From: Alphaproteobacteria bacterium
GTDB taxonomy: Bacteria > Pseudomonadota > Alphaproteobacteria > Rickettsiales > UBA998
Assembly: GCA_021730835.1 (NCBI GenBank)
Contig: JAKFYP010000131.1
Location: 1 to 6,188 of the forward strand
DNA: 6,188 bases
Direction of reading: 5' to 3'
This document shows positions 1-4,355 of this stretch, in pieces. A model generated the notes under the pieces. It worked only from the letters and a program-made list of their open reading frames with translations. It searched no databases and was not told where the DNA came from. Numbering within the stretch: position 1 is the stretch's first letter; every line of letters starts with the position of its first letter. The translations under genes and the position numbers were made by a program.

Positions 1-174
1 TAGCAAGGTAGGGCAAATTTTGATATAAACATCGTCGTTATCGCCTGCATCGCCAAAGCGTATGCTGGTAGTCAGATGCTTGTCTTCATACCCTGTATAT
101 GGCGTTAACGCCTTGTCCAAGGAAGCGTCAATTGCTCGCTCGCTACGATCAGATAAGGTTTTGTTTTCAGCCAT
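1..174 (-). CDS. N-terminal part of an unknown protein, cut by the window edge
   Basis: An open frame starts at the ATG whose complement is at 172-174 and stays open for 58 codons to the window edge without a stop. The product begins MAENKTLSDRSERAID and continues through a hydrophilic stretch containing RFGDAGDNDDVYIKI. It has no signal peptide or membrane segment in the visible part. I do not recognise the family. The start is uncertain: no good Shine-Dalgarno lies at the usual distance, and the nearest purine-rich block (GGAG) is about 20 nt upstream. Base composition is near 46% GC, lower than the housekeeping genes at the other end. The gene points away from the palindrome cluster, so any promoter must lie between it and the cluster. 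A real gene is likely because the frame is open to the edge, but 58 codons is weak proof. Confidence 0.5.
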   Translation of the reverse strand, partial: MAENKTLSDRSERAIDASLDKALTPYTGYEDKHLTTSIRFGDAGDNDDVYIKICPTLL

Positions 175-257
175 GATACAGGGTAGACGCTAATTCTCCG
201 GCATTAACCATATCACGCTTTTGTTACAGTTTTGTTAAAGTCCCATTGGTTTCTCGT

Positions 258-302
258 ATAGCCGATTTACTTGTGTGACTGTACATCAATCAAATCGGCT
301 AT
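258..302. repeat. 11-bp perfect inverted repeat with 23-nt spacer
   Basis: ATAGCCGATTT at 258-268 is exactly complementary to AAATCGGCTAT at 292-302. The spacer (269-291) has no obvious internal pairing. It lies at the left margin of the palindrome cluster and upstream of the left partial gene. It could be the left border of the cluster, a cruciform or a protein-binding site. No T-run follows on either strand, so a classic terminator is unlikely. Confidence 0.7.
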
Positions 303-320
303 CGCCCGCGACTGCGGGCG
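303..320. repeat. GC-rich hairpin, 7-bp stem with 4-nt loop
   Basis: CGCCCGC at 303-309 pairs with GCGGGCG at 314-320 around the loop GACT. It starts at the base after the preceding 11-bp inverted repeat ends, so the two are packed edge to edge. There is no following T-tract. Confidence 0.7.
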
Positions 321-328
321 CGCCGCCT

Positions 329-355
329 CACAGCATCCACCTGTGGGATGCTGTG
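329..355 (+). repeat. Palindromic unit, copy 1 (direct)
   Basis: A 10-bp stem, CACAGCATCC (329-338) with GGATGCTGTG (346-355), surrounds the 7-nt loop ACCTGTG. The 21-bp core at 332-352 is identical to copy 2. Including flanking bases, 27 bp (331-357) are identical to 369-395, a repeat spacing of 38 bp. The outermost stem pairs differ from those of copy 3 but still pair. Confidence 0.85.
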
Positions 356-368
356 TCATAAAAGAGTT

Positions 369-391
369 CAGCATCCACCTGTGGGATGCTG
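369..391 (+). repeat. Palindromic unit, copy 2 (direct)
   Basis: An 8-bp stem, CAGCATCC (369-376) with GGATGCTG (384-391), surrounds the same loop ACCTGTG. The core at 370-390 is identical to copy 1 and is the exact reverse complement of copy 3. Copies 2 and 3 could therefore also form one 21-bp stem with a 16-nt loop. Confidence 0.85.
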
Positions 392-403
392 TGTCTTATA
401 AAG

Positions 404-430
404 ATGAGCATCCCACAGGTGGATGCTCAT
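404..430 (-). repeat. Palindromic unit, copy 3 (inverted)
   Basis: The core at 407-427 is the exact reverse complement of copies 1 and 2. Its own stem is 10 bp, ATGAGCATCC (404-413) with GGATGCTCAT (421-430), around CACAGGT, the complement of the loop in the other copies. The outer three pairs (ATG/CAT) replace the CAC/GTG of copy 1 with pairing preserved. Confidence 0.85.
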
Positions 431-439
431 GCGGCGCAC

Positions 440-465
440 TACCTTTATGCACAAGCATAAAGGTA
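440..465. repeat. 11-bp perfect hairpin with 4-nt loop
   Basis: TACCTTTATGC (440-450) pairs exactly with GCATAAAGGTA (455-465) around ACAA. It lies just beyond the third palindromic unit and has an unrelated stem sequence. It is strong enough to slow polymerase on the minus-strand transcript from the tRNA, but the sequence after it on both strands lacks a T-run, so I do not call it an intrinsic terminator. Confidence 0.75.
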
Positions 466-636
466 ATTAGCTATTAAGAGGCAAGCGGAGAATTAGGGCT
501 GGCTGGATATTAAGCGAACCACGATGACTTTTGTCTTCTCCGACTGCCTTGCCTACCGGGAAACAGGGCATTTATAACCCAGAAATCTCGTTCACATTCA
601 AGGCATTCATGGCTGTTTGTGGAGGAAAAAGAGATA

Positions 637-712
637 TGGTGATCCCGGCGCGACTCGAACGCGCGACCCTCTGATTAAAAGTCAGATGCTCTACCAACTG
701 AGCTACGGGATC
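637..712 (-). tRNA. tRNA-Lys (anticodon UUU)
   Basis: Read on the minus strand, the 76-nt gene has a 7-bp acceptor stem (GATCCCG with CGGGATC), the D-arm sequence TAGCTCAGTTGGTAGAGCA, an anticodon arm TCTGA-CTTTTAA-TCAGA, and a T arm with the conserved GTTCGAGTC. The anticodon TTT (complement at 677-679) decodes lysine codons AAA and AAG. Discriminator base A is followed by an encoded CCA (complement TGG at 637-639). The 5' end is at 712. It stands alone, with no neighbouring tRNA in the window. Confidence 0.97.
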
Positions 713-718
713 ATTATT

Positions 719-747
719 GATTTAAAATCAATGCATTATTTCGTCAC
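719..747 (-). promoter_or_regulatory. Candidate promoter of tRNA-Lys
   Basis: On the minus strand GTGACG (complement at 742-747) lies 17 bp before TAAATC (719-724), whose downstream edge is 6 nt from the mature tRNA 5' end. Matches to the sigma-70 consensus are modest (4/6 and 3/6). The -10 half sits inside a 17-bp palindrome at 716-732 (ATTGATTT, A, AAATCAAT), which could be an operator or simply AT-rich promoter sequence. The position suits a tRNA promoter; the motif alone is weak. Confidence 0.3.
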
Positions 748-973
748 CATCGCATTCATTTCGTCCTTTACTCCTGTTGCTCCGGTAAAAGTCATACGGC
801 TAATAAATCAGCTGCTCTGCCTGTTGAGTCAGGAATCATACGCGTTTTTCCTGCGTCTCATCGGGATCGCAGGCGCAAAACTCCCGCCAACGGGCCGATA
901 GTAGCTCGTTTGAGTCGCAGAACATGAGGGTGTTGCTGCCCAATGTCAATACTTAACTGCATGCGCCCGCATT
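748..973. other. Intergenic stretch with no recognisable feature
   Basis: Together with the promoters on either side, this separates the tRNA from the lipoprotein gene (713-1073, 361 bp without a gene). I see one weak hairpin, CCTGCG at 850-855 with CGCAGG at 868-873 and a 12-nt loop, and no convincing coding frame. Confidence 0.6.
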
Positions 974-1003
974 TTGGGATTGCTTTTTAGCGATAAATAT
1001 GAT
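974..1003 (+). promoter_or_regulatory. Candidate sigma-70 promoter of the lipoprotein gene
   Basis: TTGGGA (974-979, 4/6) is followed after 18 bp by TATGAT (998-1003, 5/6). Transcription would begin near 1010 and leave a leader of about 64 nt before the preferred start at 1074. The -10 box covers the upstream in-frame ATG at 999, which argues that this ATG is not the translation start. Confidence 0.35.
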
Positions 1004-1073
1004 TAATAAAGCGATTCTTAAAGAGAAACCATCTGGCAAATTTTTTAAAAAGCAGAGAAACTGGAAGAAATAT

Positions 1074-1820
1074 ATGCGTGATAGGATGTGCCGGTTCTTT
1101 TTGTCTCTTTTGCTCTGCCTTACGGTGACGGCGTGTGACAAGGCATCCGACCAGCCACGGCAGGAAGCGCCTATGAAAGAGGAAGTCGCCGCACCTGCCA
1201 AAAAGCCGGTGATGAACCTGCCGGTTGCTACGCACGCAGCGCAGGCGCTTAATAAGAAATACGGGATTCTTTCCCGTGCTGAAACCAAGGAATTCGAGTG
1301 GCGCAACGCCATTTTGCTTGACCGGATGAACAGCCAGTTGCCTGGGGGGTCACCGCCTTACCTGCCTATGTTCGATGCACTGGTCAATGCCTCCGTTCTG
1401 GAGCAGGAGAAAAATGGATGCGCCGGATGCCGCGCCTTCGTAACGCAACAAATGGAGGCAGCGAAAACGGCTTTTCCAGAACCGTTTATGCCTGAGAAGT
1501 TGATTGCGTATGATCTGAATGTTCTTCCGGGGCTATATCTGGGCAATAACCTGATCGCCCGGTGTGCCAGTAATCGAGAGGCAGTGGATCAGGCGGCGTC
1601 TTATCTTCAAGTGGTGGAGCAATATTTGCTGGAGAAGAAGGTGAACCCCGGGCAAATCGAAGTGTTGCGGAGTAAAGCCGTAGCGCCCGAAAATGTGAAT
1701 TGTGAGGATCCCGCAATCAAAGAAATGATAAGTTTCAGTGCATACCGTATCTACAGGCTTGCGGACAATATCGCCTTTGCCAGAGAGCGGCAGGCAAATA
1801 CCACCCCGCCGAAACCTTAA
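1074..1820 (+). CDS. Putative lipoprotein of unknown function
   Basis: The 248-residue product begins MRDRMCRFFLSLLLCLTVTAC, a typical lipoprotein signal peptide: a basic N-terminus, a hydrophobic core (about residues 8-18) and the lipobox VTAC with the lipidated Cys at 21. A charged, Pro/Ala/Glu-rich linker (about 22-50) leads into a mostly helical-looking domain. Four cysteines follow: CAGC at 116-119, C164 and C210, possibly forming disulfides. Asp follows the lipidated Cys (position +2), which in enterobacteria favours retention in the inner membrane; whether that rule holds here is unknown. I chose the ATG at 1074 because GGAAG (1063-1067) lies 6 nt upstream and the signal peptide then starts properly. 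The in-frame ATG at 999 would add 25 residues before the signal and has no Shine-Dalgarno. I do not recognise the family. The gene converges on the acyltransferase with a 4-bp overlap. Confidence 0.8.
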   Translation: MRDRMCRFFLSLLLCLTVTACDKASDQPRQEAPMKEEVAAPAKKPVMNLPVATHAAQALNKKYGILSRAETKEFEWRNAILLDRMNSQLPGGSPPYLPMFDALVNASVLEQEKNGCAGCRAFVTQQMEAAKTAFPEPFMPEKLIAYDLNVLPGLYLGNNLIARCASNREAVDQAASYLQVVEQYLLEKKVNPGQIEVLRSKAVAPENVNCEDPAIKEMISFSAYRIYRLADNIAFARERQANTTPPKP

Positions 1821-2941
1821 TGCCGACCTCTTGACACCCGCAGCAAAGGCCGTTCAATGAGCGCATGGCAGAGCCAGCAGCCATACAGCACGATGGCGCT
1901 CACCAGCAGGTATAGCCATAAATCGCCCATAAAACTGCCCCATGACAAGGCGGCGAAAACATCTCCCAGCACGTATTTGAGCAGCAGCATCAGCGGATAG
2001 TGCATGAGGTACAGGCTGTAGGAAATCGTACCCAGCCAGAGCACAGGCCGGTTGGCGAATATCTTTCGGGACAGCCTGCCGCCCGCATAGAGCAGACCGA
2101 GGAACAGCGGCGGGTAGAGGATATGATAGACCGTCATCGGCAACCCCAGTGGTTGCCAGACAAGCATGATAGCCGGAAACAACGCGAAGGTAGCGGGCAG
2201 CAGGCGGTTCCACGGTAGCGGAGAGGCGGGTTTTGCTTCGTACATACGGGCAAACAGGCAGCCAATGACGAAGAAGAATATGCCGCGCATTAGTCCGCCA
2301 ACCCCGTCGCTATGGCTCAGACCCGGGATGATTTCGCGCAGCATGTGGTAGAGTACAATCAGCGCATAGATTAGCAGCAAGGTGGGAAGCGGGCGGCGCG
2401 GCGCGAAGCGCAGCAACAGCACCAGATTCGGAAAAATCAGGTAGAGAAAAAAGAGAATGGAAAGCGTCCATGCCGGTTCGTTCCACGACGCCCCCGGAAT
2501 AATGCCCCATGCGTCCATCAGCAGTAAATTGAGCGCCAGCGTGATTTCCCAGTGGCGAAAAATCTCATCCTGCATGCCGGAATACATCGGGTGGGGTACG
2601 CCAAGCAGGTGATACACGCCAATCAGCAGGACGGAAAACAGGTAGAGCGGATAGATGCGGGCGAGGCGCGACAGGTAGAAACGATCAATGCTGCGGGATT
2701 CGGTAGCGCTTGTAAACGCATGATGATGCGACAGGTAAAGCAGAAATCCGCTGAGGATCAGAAACAGGTCAACCGCGAGGAAGTGAAACAGGATAACGGG
2801 AGAGAGCGGCCCGAGTCCCCGGCTGGAAGCAAAGCCGAGATCATAAGGCGGGCTGAAGAATAAATGCCCGAGATATACCCACAGGGCCGCCATGCCTCTG
2901 AGGCCAAGCAGCATATCGGAAGTATGGGACGGCAGGCGCAT
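1817..2941 (-). CDS. Acyltransferase-3 family membrane protein (OafA/YrhL-like)
   Basis: This 374-residue multi-pass protein belongs to the family that transfers acyl groups, usually acetyl, to sugars of surface polysaccharides or other envelope molecules across the inner membrane. Family marks seen in order are: LRGMAALWVYLGHLF near the N-terminus with the R-x10-H pair R15/H26; DLFLILSGFLLYL (58-70); FYLSRLARIYPLY (88-100) with R92 and R95; NEPAWTLSILFFLYLIFP (154-171); LGTISYSLYLMHYPLM (303-318); and HALIERPL (359-366). About ten hydrophobic segments are visible, and the length is normal for a stand-alone AT3 domain. In many relatives the fourth motif reads SxE; here it is SIL, with Leu163 (CTC codon) where Glu is common. 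No clear Shine-Dalgarno precedes the ATG, but the distance from start to the first motif is normal. The substrate cannot be predicted. It may be read from the upstream minus-strand genes or from its own promoter. Confidence 0.88.
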   Translation of the reverse strand: MRLPSHTSDMLLGLRGMAALWVYLGHLFFSPPYDLGFASSRGLGPLSPVILFHFLAVDLFLILSGFLLYLSHHHAFTSATESRSIDRFYLSRLARIYPLYLFSVLLIGVYHLLGVPHPMYSGMQDEIFRHWEITLALNLLLMDAWGIIPGASWNEPAWTLSILFFLYLIFPNLVLLLRFAPRRPLPTLLLIYALIVLYHMLREIIPGLSHSDGVGGLMRGIFFFVIGCLFARMYEAKPASPLPWNRLLPATFALFPAIMLVWQPLGLPMTVYHILYPPLFLGLLYAGGRLSRKIFANRPVLWLGTISYSLYLMHYPLMLLLKYVLGDVFAALSWGSFMGDLWLYLLVSAIVLYGCWLCHALIERPLLRVSRGRH

Positions 2942-2957
2942 ATCGTGTTTTCTAATT
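2941..2957 (+). repeat. Left copy of a 17-bp inverted repeat flanking the low-GC cassette
   Basis: TATCGTGTTTTCTAATT matches the reverse complement of 3695-3711 at 16 of 17 positions, including an unbroken 12 bp. It begins at the first base of the acyltransferase start codon. The two copies lie about 750 bp apart and enclose the HEPN-like gene and the 29-codon ORF. I see no target-site duplication outside them. Confidence 0.65.
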
Positions 2958-3022
2958 GATTGCTACTTTGTCACCCTTCGCCTCGTGCAGGTTTTACTAC
3001 ACGCCAGCTTGAGTTTTGCAGC

Positions 3023-3112
3023 TCAATCCTTGGGGATAATATCAAAACTACCCTCGGGGTTTGATTCATCCCACAACGGTACATGGCTGAAATCTTTTGG
3101 CTCCGCGCTCAT
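3023..3112 (-). CDS. Possible 29-residue acidic peptide, coupled to the gene upstream
   Basis: A short frame starts at the ATG with complement at 3110-3112 and ends at a TGA at 3023-3025. The product begins MSAEPKDFSHVPLWDE and ends SFDIIPKD; it has seven Asp/Glu against two Lys, so it is clearly acidic. Its start overlaps the stop of the HEPN-like gene in an ATGA arrangement, and a strong GGAGG Shine-Dalgarno lies 5 nt upstream, inside the last codons of that gene. Overlap plus a good ribosome site is the usual signature of translational coupling, which is why I list it despite its size. I recognise no family. Alternatively it is the remnant of a longer gene truncated when the cassette formed; the frame beyond the stop does not look obviously coding. 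Confidence 0.42.
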   Translation of the reverse strand: MSAEPKDFSHVPLWDESNPEGSFDIIPKD

Positions 3113-3120
3113 ACCGCCTC
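3107..3120 (-). repeat. 14-bp repeated ribosome-binding/start module, copy 2
   Basis: On the minus strand GAGGCGGTATGAGC occurs here and, identically, at 3673-3686. Each copy supplies a Shine-Dalgarno (GAGG), an ATG and a Ser codon AGC, so the HEPN-like gene and the 29-codon ORF begin with the same 14 bp. In this copy the ATGA also carries the TGA stop of the HEPN-like gene. Confidence 0.8.
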
Positions 3121-3678
3121 CATTTTTCTTAAACAGAGGTGGTCAAGTGCATGAGTTACTGCGTTGAATGAATCGCGCAGGTTTCTGAAATCCACCCATA
3201 GCTCATAATCTGGCTTATTATCTTGCGCGTAAGAGCCAATCACGCCATCTGGAAAGCGAAACACCATTGCTTTTGGGTCGATACTGTCAAAAGTATCTAG
3301 AAACTGACAAAGCTCCTCGATATCCTGCTTATTATATCTGCTGGAAAGTATCTCTCGCAATTCTGTAGCAAGGTAGCCAATGCCATGAGAATGTGCCTGA
3401 GCATATTTTTTCTTGCGCTTTTTCCAATCTGGCAACAAGGCTTTTAAATACAGCTCCAGAACATGACGGCACATAAAAAGTGCTGGATGCGCCTCATCCC
3501 ACGGTACGTCATTTTTGATGGCACGTTTGATAAGATGCTTCGCCGTATCAGCATAAACCCGCGCAGCCTCAAGCCAACTCATGATAGGCTCTGGATTGAA
3601 CAACACGCCGCAGTTAGCCTTCTCATCAATATCTGATGGAGGTTCTGTGAATATGGGTTTCAGTTTGGCTTTGCTCAT
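3109..3678 (-). CDS. Hypothetical protein with HEPN-like helical domain
   Basis: This 189-residue protein is predicted to be soluble and mainly helical. Residues 36-82 (helix around AARVYADTAKHLIKRA, then CRHVLELYLKALL at 70-82) and the later FDSIDPKAMVFRFPDG (130-145) resemble uncharacterised proteins with RH-x-x-E-L-x-x-K helices and an H-containing segment (here H96, H98), which I associate with the HEPN superfamily. The canonical R-x4-6-H ribonuclease motif is not clearly present; R168...H176 has seven intervening residues. A basic cluster (KKRKKK, 86-91) could contact nucleic acid. The start is supported by GAGG 4 nt upstream of the ATG and a promoter just before it. It lies 43 bp after pth and overlaps the 29-codon ORF by 4 bp. 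GC content is about 43% in four sampled lines, well below pth, suggesting acquisition. Family assignment is from memory of motif patterns only. Confidence 0.75.
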   Translation of the reverse strand: MSKAKLKPIFTEPPSDIDEKANCGVLFNPEPIMSWLEAARVYADTAKHLIKRAIKNDVPWDEAHPALFMCRHVLELYLKALLPDWKKRKKKYAQAHSHGIGYLATELREILSSRYNKQDIEELCQFLDTFDSIDPKAMVFRFPDGVIGSYAQDNKPDYELWVDFRNLRDSFNAVTHALDHLCLRKMEAV

Positions 3679-3686
3679 ACCGCCTC
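3673..3686 (-). repeat. 14-bp repeated ribosome-binding/start module, copy 1
   Basis: This is the first copy of the GAGG-ATG-AGC module, holding the ribosome-binding site and first two codons of the HEPN-like gene. The identity with 3107-3120 ends at one base on each side. Confidence 0.8.
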
Positions 3687-3689
3687 ATG

Positions 3690-3718
3690 ACTATAATTGG
3701 AAAACACGATAGGTACAA
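3690..3718 (-). promoter_or_regulatory. Candidate promoter of the HEPN-like gene
   Basis: On the minus strand TTGTAC (complement at 3713-3718, 3/6) is followed after exactly 17 bp by TATAGT (3690-3695, 5/6). Transcription would begin around 3683-3685, giving a very short leader of about 7 nt. The spacer is almost entirely the right copy of the 17-bp inverted repeat, so anything binding that repeat would directly affect this promoter. It lies just after the pth stop codon, so the cassette may be expressed independently of the housekeeping genes. Confidence 0.45.
3695..3711 (-). repeat. Right copy of the 17-bp inverted repeat flanking the low-GC cassette
   Basis: The minus strand reads TATCGTGTTTTCCAATT, differing from the left copy at 2941-2957 by one base. 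It lies 10 bp downstream of the pth stop codon and inside the candidate promoter of the HEPN-like gene. Confidence 0.65.
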
Positions 3719-3721
3719 GGC

Positions 3722-4294
3722 TTACACTTTGCCGATCCGCAGCGCCAGCCTGTTGAGGAAGGCGGCATGCCCATCGGCCAGCCAGAGGGGAAAGAGCGTG
3801 GCTATATGGCCGATCAGTGTCTGCTCCTCTTGCCATTGGTCGGGCGTGAAGTCGCTGAGAACATACCCGCTGACCTGCGAGGCCTCGCCGGGATGCCCGA
3901 TACCAATACGCAAGCGCCAGTAATCATGCCCCAGATGCGAATCAATGCTTTTGATGCCGTTATGACCCCCGGCTCCTCCGCCTTGTTTGATCTTTACCTT
4001 GCCGGGAGCGATATCCAACTCGTCATGACAGACGATGATCTGCTCCAGCCCGATCTTATAAAATCTGGCAGCTTCGCTGACGGCAATGCCCGAGCGGTTC
4101 ATGAAGTGCATAGGCTTAAACAGGATAATATCCTGCCCGGCCAGCCTGCCGCGACTCATCAGCCCGCCATGACGCTCCGCGAAATCGGCAAAACCATGCT
4201 CGCGGGCGAGGGCGTCAATCAGGTGGAACCCGGCATTGTGACGGTTGCGGGCATAACGCTCGCCCGGGTTGCCGAGTCCGACGATCAGGTACAT
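3722..4294 (-). CDS. pth: Peptidyl-tRNA hydrolase
   Basis: Pth cleaves the ester bond of peptidyl-tRNAs that fall off ribosomes, recycling tRNA in the cytoplasm. The 190-residue length is typical of bacterial Pth. The N-terminus MYLIVGLGNPGERYARNRHN has the family signature with N9 and catalytic H19. PMHFMNRSG (61-69) carries the conserved N66, HDELD (90-94) carries D91, and GGGAGGHNGIKSI (105-117) carries N112; these correspond to the N10, H20, N68, D93 and N114 positions of the E. coli enzyme. The start is fixed by homology at MYLIVGLGNPG, although no clear Shine-Dalgarno precedes it. It follows rplY by 61 bp on the same strand, a usual bacterial pairing. The partner often found next, the GTPase gene ychF, is absent here and replaced by the low-GC cassette. 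Confidence 0.97.
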   Translation of the reverse strand: MYLIVGLGNPGERYARNRHNAGFHLIDALAREHGFADFAERHGGLMSRGRLAGQDIILFKPMHFMNRSGIAVSEAARFYKIGLEQIIVCHDELDIAPGKVKIKQGGGAGGHNGIKSIDSHLGHDYWRLRIGIGHPGEASQVSGYVLSDFTPDQWQEEQTLIGHIATLFPLWLADGHAAFLNRLALRIGKV

Positions 4295-4319
4295 GGGTAT
4301 ATCGTGGCAAAAGGTTCAT

Positions 4320-4342
4320 GCCGCCCCGGTTACGGCAGCGGC
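4320..4342. other. GC-rich hairpin in the rplY-pth gap
   Basis: GCCGC (4320-4324) pairs with GCGGC (4338-4342), and inside it CCG (4326-4328) pairs with CGG (4333-4335) around a 4-nt loop. There is no T-run after it on the minus strand, so it is not an evident terminator. It could influence the relative expression or stability of the rplY and pth messages. Confidence 0.35.
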
Positions 4343-4355
4343 ACAGGAAATCCGC

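Larger units (their letters stand above)
175..636. other. Gene-free, palindrome-rich intergenic region
   Basis: This 462-bp stretch between the left partial gene and the tRNA shows no convincing coding frame. Its middle (258-465) is almost continuous inverted repeats, listed separately below. An 11-bp inverted repeat (CTAATTCTCCG at 190-200, its complement at 486-496) brackets the cluster. GCGCCGC at 320-326 pairs with GCGGCGC at 431-437, enclosing the three 21-bp units. In the 481-636 part I see only very short minus-strand frames (12 and 34 codons) with no supporting features. Just past the tRNA 3' end the minus strand has a short T-rich run (TCTCTTTTT), which could help end the tRNA transcript although no separate hairpin precedes it. 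Confidence 0.75.

Noticed and set aside
331..427. CRISPR-like array (27-bp direct repeats)
   Set aside because: There are only two direct copies, with an 11-bp gap, and the third copy is inverted. No cas genes or spacer-sized units are present.
440..465. Intrinsic terminator
   Set aside because: The stem is strong, but no T-run follows on either strand.
271..477. 68-codon plus-strand open frame with repeated His-Pro/Cys-rich peptide
   Set aside because: It lies wholly inside the palindrome cluster, its internal similarity comes from the DNA repeats, and it has no ribosome site.
637..660. Integration (att) site at the tRNA-Lys 3' end
   Set aside because: No second copy of the tRNA 3' end and no integrase were found in the window.
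70..690. 11-bp direct match AGTCAGATGCT at 70-80 and 680-690
   Set aside because: A few 11-bp matches are expected by chance in a window of this size, and one copy is ordinary tRNA sequence.
617..901. 94-codon plus-strand open frame
   Set aside because: It runs antisense through the tRNA-Lys, and its peptide start (DPGATRTRDPLIKSQM) is the well-known false translation of the complement of a tRNA gene.
999..1073. Upstream ATG of the lipoprotein gene as translation start
   Set aside because: It would put 25 hydrophilic residues before the signal peptide, has no Shine-Dalgarno, and falls in the likely -10 box; the ATG at 1074 has a good ribosome site.
953..1312. 119-codon minus-strand open frame over the lipoprotein gene
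   Set aside because: It overlaps the signal-peptide region of a better-supported gene and shows no recognisable domain or ribosome site.
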